A stretch of DNA of 64,000 nt from Pachypanchax playfairii (GCA_006937955.1 SSNP01000007.1:154929-218928); one strand, 5' to 3'; numbered from the stretch's first letter, positions 1 through 12,820 are shown. The notes: generated by a model from the letters alone, not told the origin. Made by a program: numbers and translations.

Positions 1-859
1 AGCCAACATGAAACTTAAAAGATGAAATCATATTAAAGAAAAATCCAACATGTCGGCCCAAACACTTACCATGATCTAAAGCTGAGGAGCTCCTCATTGA
101 CAATGTTTTAGTCTTTTTTTGTGTGTGAAAAGAAAGAATGAAAAGTAACAGGTCCACAGCTGATCCCATTCTTCTATGTACTCCGTCTTCAAATCTTCTC
201 TTTTTTCTTTAAATACTCGCAGGTTTTTCCTTCTTATCATCTCCTTGGTTTGTGGAAATCGCCAGGACGATCCCAGGCAGAGTCCGAAACAACCAGCCTG
301 TGTTCCCTCCCTTTTACCGACGGACTCCTTCTATCACTGTTTGTCAGAGTGGCCTCGCCATCCAAATATAAGCGTTTGGACCTGACTGTGCTGCTCAAAA
401 TATCCCACACATATGTTTCCATTTTGGAACCTCGGCCATACGTTTTGATATCGGGGGTGTGAAGGGTTTGGCATCAAGAGGAATCACATTTTTGCGTTGC
501 TGGGTGCAAAAACAGTGAACGAGAATTAAAAACTATGAAAAAAAATCAAATAAGCCCTAAACTCACGATATTTGTCATTTATGAGGTGGAATAAAAAATT
601 TCCGAGGAAGTTTTTTTTTAACACAACTTGCTTACAGTGTTTAGGGAAATAAAGATTTAAAAAATTGTAAATATTTCATGCAATTGAAAGTAGCAAAACT
701 TACATTTTAACACGTAAGTGTGATGTCAGAACAGAATATAGATGAGGACGAGGAGAGGGGGGAGGTGAGTGAGGGAGGGCGACTTTGAGATGACATTGAG
801 GCTGTGTAGATGGGAGTTGAGTCTCTGGTTGTTGATGTTAGACAGTCGCACAAGTCGAA
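1..859. other. Gene-free flank upstream of slc6a1
   Basis: I see no supported gene here. Short open frames around 176-462 lie on both strands, lack splice context or recognisable motifs, and look like chance. The last 150 bases become pyrimidine-rich (CTCCTCCTCC-like) as they approach the presumed slc6a1 promoter and first exon. Confidence 0.5.
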
Positions 860-1124
860 GCGGCTGCTGCCCGCGTTAATTCAACCTCCTCCTCTCTCTC
901 CTCCTCCATCCTCCTTCTGGTCATCAGCACTGCTCCCGCTGGACAGCTCCTGCTTGGACCCGTCTAACGCTCCCGATTAGGTCTTTTAATGGAAGTAACA
1001 TCTCTTTATGTTTCACGAAACACCGGGAGTTTACAACTTCGCCCACAGGAGGAATCTACGGATACCTCGTTTCGACATTTGTGGCAAGCAGCGAATCCTC
1101 AGCGGCACAGATCTCCGATTCACT
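860..1124 (+). promoter_or_regulatory. slc6a1: Probable promoter and non-coding first exon of slc6a1
   Basis: The stretch is GC-richer than its surroundings and begins with CT-rich runs. It ends in a good splice donor (CACT|GTGAGT) at 1124/1125. GAT-1 genes have non-coding 5' exons ahead of the exon with the start codon, so this is the likely first exon and core promoter. No TATA box is obvious and the transcription start cannot be placed. Confidence 0.4.
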
Positions 1125-2153
1125 GTGAGTAAAAACCGGGTGCTGAATCCTTGAGTCCGTCTGCACGTGCACGTTTCTTTTTTCTTTTTTTTTTCCAGAT
1201 AAACAATTAAGTTTAGTGCATGGCTGGTATTTTTGCCTGTGCGACAGTTAGAATGTTTGGGTTTTGAATGCTGCTGCTGCTGAGATGAAAGACTGCGACG
1301 CGTTCTTTAAACCAACAATCTACATCCAATTACACGCAGAATCGATTACTGCTGTTTACTGTTGGACTCTGCAGATGCAAGAGACGCATTCCGGCGCGTT
1401 TCACCTCGCGCAGAGTCCTCACTCAATCGCAGAATGTGTGCAGAGAGATGCGTAAAGCTTTTACGCATTGGATAGCCCTTTGTCTCTTTGGTGCCTTTTT
1501 GTTTTCCTGTTTCATTGAGACCTCTTTCTATCTCTGCTACTTCCAATTTTGTATGAGTCTAACTGTAAGGAGAATCTGTAGGTGGTAATTGGTAGATTTC
1601 ATGTGCTTAATTCTCATAGGCTAGACGATATTGGTACGCAGCGTCCTGCGCTTTAAGTGCATGTTTTGGATCCTGTAATTTCCCTTTAACTTTTTTTTCC
1701 CTGTATGTGTTTGTGCTGCCAGCTTCTCATCTCTCTTTTTAATAGCATATTTAATTGCAGACTTTGTTTGGACTACCGTGTCTGCTGATCTGCTTTTTTT
1801 GGCTGTTAAATTACGTGCAACCCGTCTGTCGTCTGTGTTTTAACTGTGGAGGCAGCATCGATTTTTTTATGCGTTTGTTCATTGTGAATATGAATGAAGG
1901 GGAAAAAAATGTCATGATGCCAAATGATCAGAAGAGTCTGCATTTAAATGTGTATTTAAAGTTAAACGATGACTTGTGATTGCTGTTGTTTGGCTGCACC
2001 TGCACGAGAGTAAATTAATGTAGAACAACGTGTTTGTTTAATAGGTAACCATATTGTCTCCCCCCCCACCCCCATCCCCCTCCACCTCCCCCTGAATCCA
2101 CAACCAATTACTCTGTTCACGATCTGTAGGTTAACGGCGACTGACCAGTCGTG

Positions 2154-2187
2154 TGTGAGTGTGTGTGTGAGTGTGTGTGTGTGTGCA
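2154..2187 (+). repeat. (TG)n microsatellite in presumed slc6a1 5'UTR
   Basis: An imperfect GT tract interrupted by GAG units, about 34 bases long. It lies about 120 bases before the slc6a1 start codon. It would fall inside the 5'UTR if the exon starts after the acceptor AG at 2128-2129, or in the intron if the alternative acceptor near 2285 is used. Confidence 0.7.
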
Positions 2188-2307
2188 AGCTCCATCTCAA
2201 GACATTTGGTCCGAAGGTCAGTTGCAAAAACCGCGAAGCTGCTGTCTACGTGGACTGGTGCTGAAGTCTCACGTCCTACTGCCAGGACCTTTGCCAAATC
2301 CAGAGAC

Positions 2308-5300
2308 ATGGCGACGAACGGCACCAAAACGGATGGGCAAGTGACAGAACTGAACGAGGTGGCCACCAGTAATGACAAACCCAAATCACTGGACGTGAAG
2401 CCCGAAAAGCAGAAAAAGGAGTTGCCTGACAGAGAGACATGGGGGGGAAAATTTGATTTCCTCCTGTCTTGCGTGGGTTATGCAATTGGACTTGGAAACG
2501 TATGGAGATTTCCATATCTCTGTGGCAAAAACGGAGGAGGTAAACATTATTCTCACTGATAATTTATACACACTGCACGGCCCGATCAGCTCTAAGATGC
2601 TGATCGTTGAGCTTAACTAATTCACCGTGTCCAGAACACGAAATCATAGCTATCACCTGCATTTTCAATCCCAATTAACTGGCGCTGTGCGGTACTGCGC
2701 CAGCGCAGAAAACGCGTAACTTGATGTACTTTTCTCCATCCAGGAGCCTTCTTGATTCCTTATTTTTTGACTCTGATATTTGCTGGAGTCCCCTTGTTCC
2801 TACTGGAATGCTCCCTCGGTCAATACACTTCAATTGGAGGGCTTGGTGTGTGGAAACTGGCTCCTATGTTTAAAGGTATAAAATCAAAATGCATCGTGCC
2901 AGTATAACATGCAAATGCAATTTCCCTCCTTTTTTTTATTCTTAAATCCAAAATAATTGTGTGTGATAGGTGTGGGCCTGGCAGCAGCTGTCCTGTCTTT
3001 CTGGCTGAACATTTACTACATTGTAATCATTGCTTGGGCCATTTACTACCTGTACAACTCATTCACCACTGTAAGTATTGCAGATTGTGCTTTTATGTCC
3101 CTCTCACGAGGATTATTGTCCAGGTTTTACAAATAATTATAAAAATCTTAAACAGCTAAAAACAAATGTAACGTTTTTCTTATCCAGGAACTTCCATGGA
3201 GCTCATGTAACAATCCGTGGAACACAGAATATTGCTACACTAACTACTCCATCAGTGACACGACCAATCTGAGCAGTGCTGTGGATGAATTCTGGAAGTA
3301 AGACTCCTTTAAAATATCCTGCATGACTCTCCAGTCGAGATAAAAGACAGCCTCTTCTGCTGCTTGGTTCCTGTGTGTGTGTGTGTGTGTGTGTGTGTGA
3401 TGGCATCATTGTTGCTTCCTCTGACTTCTAGGCTCAACGTGCATCAAATGACTGATGGCTTGGAAAAACCAGGCCAGATTCGAGTGCCATTGGCAATAAC
3501 ACTGGCCATCGCCTGGGTCCTTGTGTACTTCTGTATTTGGAAAGGTGTTAGCTGGACAGGGAAGGTAAGAATGTGTCTGCAAGTTTAGGAAATGCAATGC
3601 CTCCTAATCGGGAGTTTGTGACACTTATGCAATATTAAACAGTCTAATATCATCTCATCAATCTTTTAGATTGCAATCAACACTTTTCAGAATTGATTTT
3701 TTTTTTTAAATAAGAGACATCCTGTTCTGCCTCTTGGTGGCTCCTGTATTATTCCAATTCTCTGGACAAATTCTTCAGACTGCGAGTGGATTTGCGATAG
3801 GAAGAGCAACAATCTGCCAAAACCCGACAATTTGGATTTGTCCTCTTCCCCTGACTTGGAGCAGTTTCTCTCCCGTGTGGTTGTCCATGTTAAAAAGTCT
3901 AGTTCATCACATGACCGTAGCCAACAAAATTTGTTTTGGTCAAATTAAATCCCAGCCTCCTCTCCTTTCACATTTTGTCCTCCCTCTAAAATAAATAAAT
4001 AAATAAAAACAATCCAATAACCTCACAGAGACAGACAGAGAACATTTATGAAAACTTTTATGACAAACATCGTCACAGGTCTCATGAAAATCGATGCTCC
4101 AGACTGATGGATTTTAGTTTCCCCCTTTAAGATGCAGTTATGCTCCTCTGCTGATGGCTGTGTTCCATTTTACAGGTCGTTTACTTCTCGGCCACGTATC
4201 CCTACTTCATGCTGTTTATTCTCTTCATTCGTGGGGTGACTCTACCCGGAGCTAGAGAAGGGATTTTGTTCTACATCACCCCTGACTTTGAAAAGCTCAA
4301 ACAATCAGAGGTAATGACACATGATTATGTGATTCATAGCGATGTGCTGCGTTACGCCTGAGTGAGCAGAAGTCGGCCTCATGCCACTAAACGTCTGTGT
4401 TCCTCTGTCAGGTTTGGCTGGATGCAGCTACCCAGATCTTTTTTTCCTATGGCCTGGGATTGGGGTCACTTATAGCTCTGGGCAGCTATAATACTTTCAA
4501 TAACAATGTTTACAGGTAAGACTGGATGGGATTTATGAGGACAATAACAGAGAAGGATGGTAATCTAGAAAACAGCTTATGAAACTGTGGCAGTTTTCAA
4601 ATAGAAAAAAAAATAGCCCATAAATTAAAGAGACCAAAAAAATAGCCAATCATTGTGGCTTTCTGGTGTCTATATAATAATAAATTAAGGGTGAAGGGTG
4701 GTTTTGTTCGTTTGTGGAGGGAAAAACAAGGATCCCTGCATTGTGAGCGTTTTCTCTAACAGCCCCGTGGTTCTGGGTCACATAAACATTCGGTTATGTA
4801 AAATGGTGGCGTTATTGTTTTTGTGCTTTCCGTGAGCTTGTTTCAACTTCATTCCTCCGTCTATCACATTTATATAACAATATCAAAACAATTTATTATT
4901 TTGACTCAAGGTCTTGAATAGAAAATGTTCATATCTGCTAAAAAGAATGCGTCTTTACAATCAGAATGAATAAAAAGCACTGAAGCGCTCTCACAGCCGC
5001 TCTCTGAAATGCTTCTGTGGTTTTTAAGAAAGGTCAATACAGAATCAAAAAAGAAAGAAAGAAGTCAATTTAAACCCTTAACAGCAGCCCCGTTTTATAT
5101 TTCCTCTCCCCAGAGACTCTGTCATTGTGTGCTGCATCAACTCATGTACCAGCATGTTTGCTGGCTTTGTCATCTTCTCCATTGTTGGCTTCATGGCGCA
5201 TGTGACAAAGAAAGACATTGCGGACGTAGCAGCTTCAGGTAACAACAGATGCCTTTGTTCTGTAGCGTTTCTGTCTCAGATGTTTTTTCACAGTCACCCA

Positions 5301-8300
5301 GACCAACCGCTTTTTTCGACATATTCTACATGAATAAGTGTCTTTGCCTTTCTCAGAATGATAAAAATTCAAATTTCCTCTTCATCATCCAGGTCCTGGC
5401 TTAGCTTTTCTTGCATACCCAGAGGCTGTAACCCAGTTGCCTGTATCACCTCTCTGGGCCATTCTGTTCTTCTCCATGCTGCTCATGCTGGGGATAGACA
5501 GCCAGGTAAAGAGGCTCGGCAATGATCTGCTCATGCCTGACCCAAATATTTAAAAGCAGTTGCATATCACGTAGCTCACCTCTGCTCCCTGCATGATAAC
5601 TTTTTTTTAAGGGGGGGTGCTTCTTGTGGACAGAGGCTTTGACATTAGCTGTCAAGTATTTTTAAATGCAACTTTATCACCTCCATATGCCTACGGGCTG
5701 CGCTGCCTGGGTTTCTTTAATTTGTGCATGATTTAAATAAGGTCACACTGACCGTAATCACACACACACACTCACACACACACACACACACTCACACACT
5801 TCAAAGTGAAAGACAGAAATTACAACCCTGTTCTAAATGTCATAGCAACAAGGTTTTTTTCAAATGGCCGAAGCAGCTTACAGAAACATTCTTCAAGGTT
5901 TTCACGGTACAGGGATAGAAAATATTCTCAGATTTCCACAGAACAAATCAACACACTCCTCATGCGAGGAGCCTTTATGTGGCGGGACATGAAAGCATGA
6001 AGGTGAGAGAACATTTAAAGGTGTTTGTGTGATTCTGTCCGTCAGTTCTGCACCGTCGAAGGCTTTATCACGGCCCTCGTGGACGAGTTCCCCAGGGTTC
6101 TCCGAGGCAGACGAGAGATCTTCATCGCTGTAGTCTGTCTGGTGTCCTATGTGATTGGACTTTCAAACATCACACAGGTACAGCAGTGTGTTGCACAAGA
6201 TTGGGTAAAAATCCAATGATGCAAATAGAAAACAACAAAAAATATCAAGTGTTCAGAATGTAGAAGAATGTTTTAAGCTAGTTTTCTTCTCTTGAATGTG
6301 TGTCTTTGTTTGTAACCAGGGTGGACTTTATGTGTTCAAACTGTTTGACTACTACTCTGCCAGCGGGATGTGTCTGCTATTCCTGGTCTTCTTTGAATGC
6401 ATCTCCATATCCTGGTGTTACGGTGTGTACTCCCACTGTTTCATGCAAAGTTAAAAGTTGAGATTTTGATTTGGTACCACAAAAAAACCAAAGCTTGAAT
6501 TTAAGGTACCTGGATAGTATCTCTGCAGCTTCATTTAAGGCTCAAGGTCTCAAGAGTCTAAATCGAATATGATTATTTTTAGAGATGCACCAATTCCAAT
6601 ACTGGTATCAGGTATCGAGGCTGAAACCATTCTACTCGTATCAGTATCGGTTAGTTAATCGATACCATGAACCGATATTTAAATTGCAATAATTTCAAAG
6701 AAAATCTTTTTTTTTTTCACTTGAAATTTTAGTTTTGTGGTAATTTTTACAATATTTAATTTTTTTAAATCTACTTCACCATCATTTGTTGTAACAAGCA
6801 GAGAAGAAAATAAAACCAGTCTTCCAATTCATGGCATTTGTTTGTGTGGGAAAAGTATTGGCATTGGTACTCGGTATTGGCAAGTACTCAGATCCAAGTA
6901 TTGGTATCAAATCGGTTTGAAAAAAGTGGTATCGTTACATCCCTAATAATTATGTGTCAGATGATGCAAATGGCTATAATTATATAACTATGTAACATCC
7001 ACTGAGGGCAAAAATAATGCGGTTGAGGTCAAACTGTCTTGTGTCAAAAAAAAAATTTTTGATACACTTGATGTATCAGCGTCGGAATTAAACTGGACTC
7101 CAAACAGTCCGCCTCCTTATATTGTTTCCTTCTCTTTGATTTCTTGCTTGTATGACAGTAGTAGTAGTAGTAGTAGTGTCATGTCATGTACATATATCAC
7201 ACCTGATTTATGCTCCTGTTCAACATTTACATGGAAAAATTTGACAAAGATCCATGAACTAGATATACCCTAACTTTACCTGTAAGGATGTTTCCTATGT
7301 ATTCTTCTTAGTTATGCAGATGTATTTTCAATTTTGTGATTTTTTCTAACCAAATCAAGTTGCTATTTTATATACAAATTTAGCTGAATATGGTTGTAAA
7401 TCTGAAGTAATTTGAATAAAAATTGTATAATGGCAGCTGTTTTCTCTCGTTTGACCTCATAAATTGTTTTACTGATGGCAAGAATTGGTTATTGATTTGT
7501 GTTACCTTTTTGTTTTTAGGTGTCAACAAGTTCTACGACAACATCCAGGAGATGATTGGCTACAGACCTTGTATATGGTGGAAGTTGTGTTGGGTCGTGT
7601 TCACCCCTCTTATTGTCGCTGTGAGTACTTTGAGCTGATAGAAGAGTACATGTAAAGTCATGACATGAGAAATGAAATGATAAAGTCAATATTACCTGCC
7701 CGCAGCCACGCCAGGCCGGGACAGTGCTGCCTGTAGTCAGACGTGTCAGTGTGCATAATGTCTCCCACAGGGTGTGTTCTTGTTCAGCGCCGTCCAAATG
7801 GTTCCTCTCACGATGGGAGAGTATGTGTTCCCGGGCTGGGGTCAGGGAGTAGGTTGGCTCATGGCGCTGTCCTCTATGGTTCTCATACCAGGATACATGA
7901 TCTATATGTACCTTGGTCTCAAAGGCACTTACAAGGAGGTAAGAAAGGATTAAATCATCTTTTGTTGATGTTTGATTATTTCAGATTTTGTGTTGGCAGA
8001 TTTTTACTGTATATTTATTCTTCTTCTGTAATTCCTTTCCATGTGTCTCTGTCAGCGACTTCGGATAATGCTTCAGCCTCCTGCAGTAACTAGGCGATGT
8101 CAGGAGAACGGACCAGAGCAGCAAGTGGAAACCAACATCGCTAACCTGTCCAGCCCAACCAACCCAGCAAGCCCCGCCAACCCGGCTCCTGCAAACCCAG
8201 CAAGCTCCACCAATCCTCCAGCCACTTTAAGCAGCCCTGTGACACCCGCGAACACGGCCGCACCTGCAGCCAATCCAGCCTCTGCTTCTAGCCCGGTGAA

Positions 8301-8466
8301 TCCAGTAACAAGCCCCACCACCACTATCACCACCACGGTAACTACAGCCAGTCCAGCTAATCCCACTACCACAACTGTTAACCCAACCAGCCCAACAGAG
8401 CCTGTTAATCCCCCAAACCCAACAAGCCCAAGTTCTAACCTGACCAACGCCGAGGCCAACGTGTAG
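2308..8466 (+). CDS. slc6a1: Sodium- and chloride-dependent GABA transporter 1 (GAT-1)
   Basis: Plasma-membrane SLC6 transporter that clears GABA from the synapse using sodium and chloride gradients. I assemble 14 coding exons: 2308-2539, 2744-2875, 2970-3070, 3188-3297, 3432-3564, 4176-4310, 4412-4515, 5114-5238, 5393-5505, 6046-6177, 6320-6422, 7520-7620, 7771-7938 and 8056-8466. All have GT-AG borders and keep phase, giving 699 residues; human GAT-1 has 599. The start is the ATG of MATNGTK, matching the GAT-1 N-terminus. TM1 carries the signature [10 protein letters not shown] (N64, W66, R67). TM3 has the GABA-site tyrosine in IYYIVII. The second extracellular loop keeps its two cysteines and has NYS and NLS glycosylation sequons. 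Twelve membrane segments are expected. The core follows human GAT-1 nearly throughout. From about residue 594 the tail becomes a Pro/Asn/Ser/Thr-rich repeat and ends in EANV. GAT-1 rather than a GAT-2/3 or betaine transporter is a confident call. Confidence 0.96.
3372..3399 (+). repeat. (TG)14 microsatellite, slc6a1 intron 4
   Basis: An uninterrupted TG tract about 30 bases before the acceptor of slc6a1 coding exon 5. It sits close to the polypyrimidine region, so length changes could affect splicing (inference). Confidence 0.9.
5759..5799 (+). repeat. (CA)n microsatellite, slc6a1 intron 9
   Basis: A CA tract with two CTCA interruptions, in the intron between the exons ending at 5505 and starting at 6046. 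Confidence 0.9.
6580..6945. mobile_element. Decayed non-autonomous hAT-like element (MITE)
   Basis: The ends are imperfect inverted repeats: TAGAGATGCACC on the left, and on the right a sequence whose reverse complement begins TAGGGATGTAACGATACC. The interior is full of short GGTATCGG-like and TATTGGTA-like subrepeats on both strands, with no transposase. Such ends fit hAT MITEs. The 8-bp target duplication is not clear (ATTATTTT against ATAATTAT), so this is an old copy. It sits in the slc6a1 intron between the exons ending at 6422 and starting at 7520. Confidence 0.6.
7158..7177 (+). repeat. (GTA)n trinucleotide repeat
   Basis: Short run of about six to seven GTA/TAG units in the same slc6a1 intron as the hAT-like element. 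Confidence 0.8.
8146..8439 (+). repeat. In-frame low-complexity repeat coding the slc6a1 tail
   Basis: Degenerate codon-level repeats within the last slc6a1 exon encode [12 protein letters not shown] and TSP-type units over about residues 594-691. I count ten Asn-Pro dipeptides, plus a Thr-rich middle section of TTT triplets. The DNA is C-rich on the plus strand and is a probable minisatellite expansion in coding sequence. The frame stays open to the TAG at 8464-8466. Confidence 0.85.
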
Positions 8467-10300
8467 TCAACAAGGAAACCCTCATGGAGCATTTAGACAA
8501 AACAGAACATTGCTAAGGACTTCCAAGATTTTAATTGATTCACCTACCTCTGAGGGCAATATGTGATCAAAACCAATTTTAAATCCATATTTCATTTTCA
8601 GCATTTGTTAAACCAAGCCAACAATGTCCTGTTCTGAAAGCAAAATCAAAGACTGTTAGTGTTCACGAATACAATCGTAATTCTGAATTAAAAAAAAAAA
8701 AAAATGTAAACATACTGTGTAATACTGTGAGAAAAGAAAAAAAATCCCTTGAGACATAGATTAGAGATTTGTTGAATATCTTCATGAATCAAGTAAATAC
8801 CGTGTGATTATAGTAGATTACGTAGTAAAACAAACTTGACATCATAGAAGAGTGCGAGGGATGGCGTCAGTTTTTTGTGGATGTTTACTAAACCTCACAC
8901 AGTTGTCTCTTTTCCAAACGTTGCTCTCTGTGAGGTAAAAACTGCAAACCACGAGGCTAACGGGGAGCTCGGAGTTAAGCACAATGCCAGTAAGAAGTTC
9001 ATGTTCAGCAGCTCTGGAGCAATCCAGTGTTTGTTGCAAAAGATTTTGTGTGTGAGAGAGACTGTTATTTTTCCTTTTTTCAGTAAAAAAAAAGAAGAAT
9101 ATTAGAGATAAAACTTTTATGTGATTAAAGCATTTTTAGAATTATTTTTAGGATGTTTTATACTATAAATATATATATATATGTTGAAATGGAGGACCAA
9201 AATCAATAGGCAGACAAAAGCAAAAACTATGCCATTTAGTATTCGGTTGGCAAAGCACAGGGTACAAAAAAGTACAATAAAAAAAGAAGACGAGAAAACA
9301 CAGGGTTAGAAAAGTGATTTATAAATATTGACTATCCCTTATGATGCTGACAGTCAATCCTGTTTACGTTTGCATGTTTTCCTCAGGAACAAAGTTTCAC
9401 AAACTTCTCCTGACAAAGAAAAGAAGAACAGAAAAGGCCTTAAGCCAATTTACAAAATTTAGCCGAGCCATAGTCTGTTTACATGACTGGGCCGAAATAC
9501 AAAGTACCGCTTTGTACGTTAGCACAAAAAAAAAGATAAAAAATACGGGACCAACTCTGTGTTTAGTCACTATTTCCTTTTTCTCTGTGTGTCATGATCA
9601 GTACGTATTCAGCAATACATTATGTAGGTGTTTCGGTGCAGGCCGGTAAGCAAGTGGTCTGTTTCTGTTTTTGTTTCTGTTGTCTTTGCTTTACTAGTGA
9701 AAAGCACAAAGCTTGAATTTTTCCCAGAGTTCCTTGCCATGGCGTGTTAGGACAATGTTAGTTTGCTTCTATGGCAGCTACTGCGAAAGGCATCCGGTTG
9801 AACAGAACATGTTTACTTGTGAAAAGCAAAACAACCGAGCGGAAAATGTGAAATGGCTACAGTTCATGTCCTGTGAATTTTGTATAAAGTTACTCTACCG
9901 CAGTTTTTTCTCTGGAAGTTCGTTGTAAAACCGTACCGTGTAAAACATGTAACTGTGAATGTCTGTACTACATTGGAAGTTATTGTCTTAATGTTGAAAA
10001 AATGGAAGTTGCTGTTTTCTGCAATAATATTTTGACCACAGAAGCTAAAGCACATATCTTTCAGAAATATATGAGATGATGACGACTATGAAGATATTGA
10101 TGATTATATTAAAAATAGAAACTATGTCTAGTTAAATTCTATTGTTTTGTATATTTTTAACTGTCTCACTGCCTAATGTAAAACATAATATAAACATGAT
10201 ATGTATCTAAATGGTGTCAAATGATAAAGCACGATTGTTATGTTATACAAACAGAAAAAAAAAAATACGACTGAACAAATAAAGAGTTATAGAAATTATA
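8467..10300 (+). other. slc6a1: slc6a1 3'UTR with poly(A) signal
   Basis: AT-rich sequence after the slc6a1 stop codon, with no further coding exon. A canonical AATAAA lies at 10278-10283, with weaker AATAAA-type signals earlier, for example near 9277. A long 3'UTR is usual for GAT-1 mRNAs. The exact end is inferred. Confidence 0.55.
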
Positions 10301-12820
10301 AATACAACACGTGGCTGGCATATGTCCCTAAAAAACAAGTGTCTTTAATGCGGCAGTGTTTCTGGTATCGTTGCTACTGGAAATTAGGTCAACTATCTTA
10401 TTAAAAGATGTACGCTGCTCTGAATCCTCCTGCGGTAATTAGCTGTTGTTTTTCTCTCGTAAATAAACCCCGTCTATAGAGTATTTCCAGTCAATAGATA
10501 TAAGAAAAAAAGGGTGAGAGTGATAAAATAATAGGAGGAATAAAGGGAGGAAATACGCTAGCTTCCTGTTGTTTGAGTTCCAACGAGAGGTTGTAGTTTA
10601 GGGTCAAGGCAACATCTAGCTTAACTTTGTCAGGGACTGGGTTAAAAAAAAAAAAAACTAATCCATGCAGTAAAAAAAGAAATAAAAGTTGTAAGAGGAG
10701 AAATGTGTGTGAATCTTTTCTGTGTGGTTCATTGAGCGTCAGAAACACAAGTTGATAGAGAGGCTTCAGAAAGCAAAAAAAAAAAAAAAAAGGTATCACC
10801 ACAAAACAGCTCCGGCCCCGGGGCCTGGTGTGTCCGCCTGTCCCATCTCCCCAACCTCTTCTAGTGCAGTTGCTCCTTCCATTAGCTTCCATTGTGATAA
10901 AAGAGACGGCACCAGCTGACACCACCACAATGACTCGCCGTGGATGAAAGAATGAGATGTCCCCTCTCGTTGCTTGTGGCAAACTGTGTGTCTGTACAAT
11001 GTGTGTGTGTGAAAGAGAGAGAGGAGCAGAAATAGAGAGAAGTCAGAGACAGAAAGCCATGCGTCTGAGTGGACTGGGTGGTGGTGGGGAGGGGGTTGAA
11101 CAAATGCCCCTGATGGCAGCTCGTATAAACTAGTCCCTGATGGATGACTTGGTGGCCTCCTTTTTTCCTGGTTGTGTAATTTAGCATCATTACCTATGAA
11201 AACAAGTCACCGCTGCGACAGCCCAGACTGATGTCTTACGTCCACAAAAGCTATAGATCATCATTGTCTCCCAGGGAGGACAGGAAGCAGAAGAGCTGGA
11301 TTAGTTGAGAGCAATCTTGCAGAATGCAGTTAGTCTCTGGTGTGAGCGCTGCAATTTTCTTCAGCTCCACAGGAGATTCACTTTATTACATTACCGATTA
11401 AAAAAAATACAGCTGATACACATTTTAGTGATCAAATGTCTCTGATGTTGCCACTTATAAAGACACTCAAACAGCTGCTGAAGTGTTCAGGAGCTAAAAA
11501 TCCTCTCAAATACAAAATCTGTAATTTATCTCAGTTATAATACGATGTTGTTATTTGATTCTCCTATAGAAGAGCTCGGTGTACAGGAAAACCAGAGAGC
11601 AGAAAATAATATAAAATCCCAAACATTCCAAAAAGAAGAACTGAACTTGACATTGTTTAAAAAATGTTAGAAATGTATCTTTTCTTTGGCTTCAAATAAA
11701 ACACATGATTATTCTAAAATAAAACCAGGCATCAAGTATGCTCTCTCATCTCCCCCCAATTAGAGAATGCAGAGCTTAAAAATGGAGTGACTCATCAATT
11801 AGGATTTTTATTTGTACCAAGAAACTGACTAAGTCTCAAAGCCTCAGAAAAATAGGAGATGGACGTTTCAGATTGTAAAACAAAATAAGATGCATTTGGA
11901 CATTTGGAGGAAGCAGAGAAGCAGGTTCGGTACGTCATCATATCATCAGCATAGGTGCACAGGAGACATATCGATCAGCTGATTGTCAGTCTCTGTTAGT
12001 AGCAGTGATGTACTGACATTAATGTAAAGAGTCTTTTTGTGCAAACATTCTTCTCTTTGCTTCAAAATAATGTTGGTCTGTTCCTGGCATTGAAACAGGA
12101 GCAATGAAGATTAAAAAAACAACAGAGTTCACCAATGTCTATAGTTTTTTAGTGTATTCAACAAGGAAATTTGTCAGAAGTGGATGAAGCTTTTGAATAT
12201 CTTATCAAAATAAGAGTACTGAAAACATGTAAATGATATGGAGGAAGTCCTCCAGAAGATAGAATAATCGGTGGAAATGAATGGACTGTTTTACTGACTG
12301 AAGAAAGTAAACTGGACATTTAGCTGTAATTAATAAACAGTGTTTTCTATGTGTGTGTAGGTGACTGCAGTGTACAGATTCGTTTTTATTATTATGACTG
12401 GGCCATAAGCAGAATATTGGAGGTGGTTTATCGTTATAATATGTCTATAGTCTGAGTGACACCAGCGCTCAGCTTCTCTCCAATAACCCAGTTTGTGTGT
12501 TAAATGGCAGGTGTAAATTGGTCACTATGTACACACTTGGAAACCTTTGAGATGGAAGTTATTTGACATTGATAATGACCAACATCATTATTTAGAAACT
12601 AAGTGCTACTCTTGCTTTCTCATTTTTGAATTTTTTCAGTTCCATTCGTTAAATATGGCAAGCTCTTATTTTGAAAGGTAAGAAAGCAGTTATTTTACAT
12701 TTCCTCCTTGTGATTTATTGACTGAAATTTCAGCCCGACCTCACGTCAAATACAACCGCATTGGTCGATTTTGAAAATGACACGCTATTTTGTATGTGAC
12801 CCCCATCGGCTACCCTAACC
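10301..12820. other. Intergenic, no gene seen
   Basis: Short open frames on both strands overlap poly-A and poly-T runs (around 10640-10690 and 10775-10792) and show no family motif. A stretch at about 11750-11830 is AT-rich, with ATTAGG and GACTCATCAATTAGG-type sequence that could be regulatory, but nothing firm can be said. Confidence 0.5.

Noticed and set aside
1962..2384. 140-codon minus-strand frame at the slc6a1 start
   Set aside because: Overlaps the first slc6a1 coding exon in antisense and includes translation of the GT repeat (HTHTLTHT).
8100..8492. 130-codon minus-strand open frame, Val/Gly/Leu-rich
   Set aside because: It is the exact antisense of the Pro/Asn-rich repeat in the last slc6a1 exon; C-rich coding repeats leave open antisense frames.
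10491..10982. 163-codon minus-strand open frame
   Set aside because: Built on poly-A/poly-T runs (Phe and Leu strings), no family motif, no splice context.
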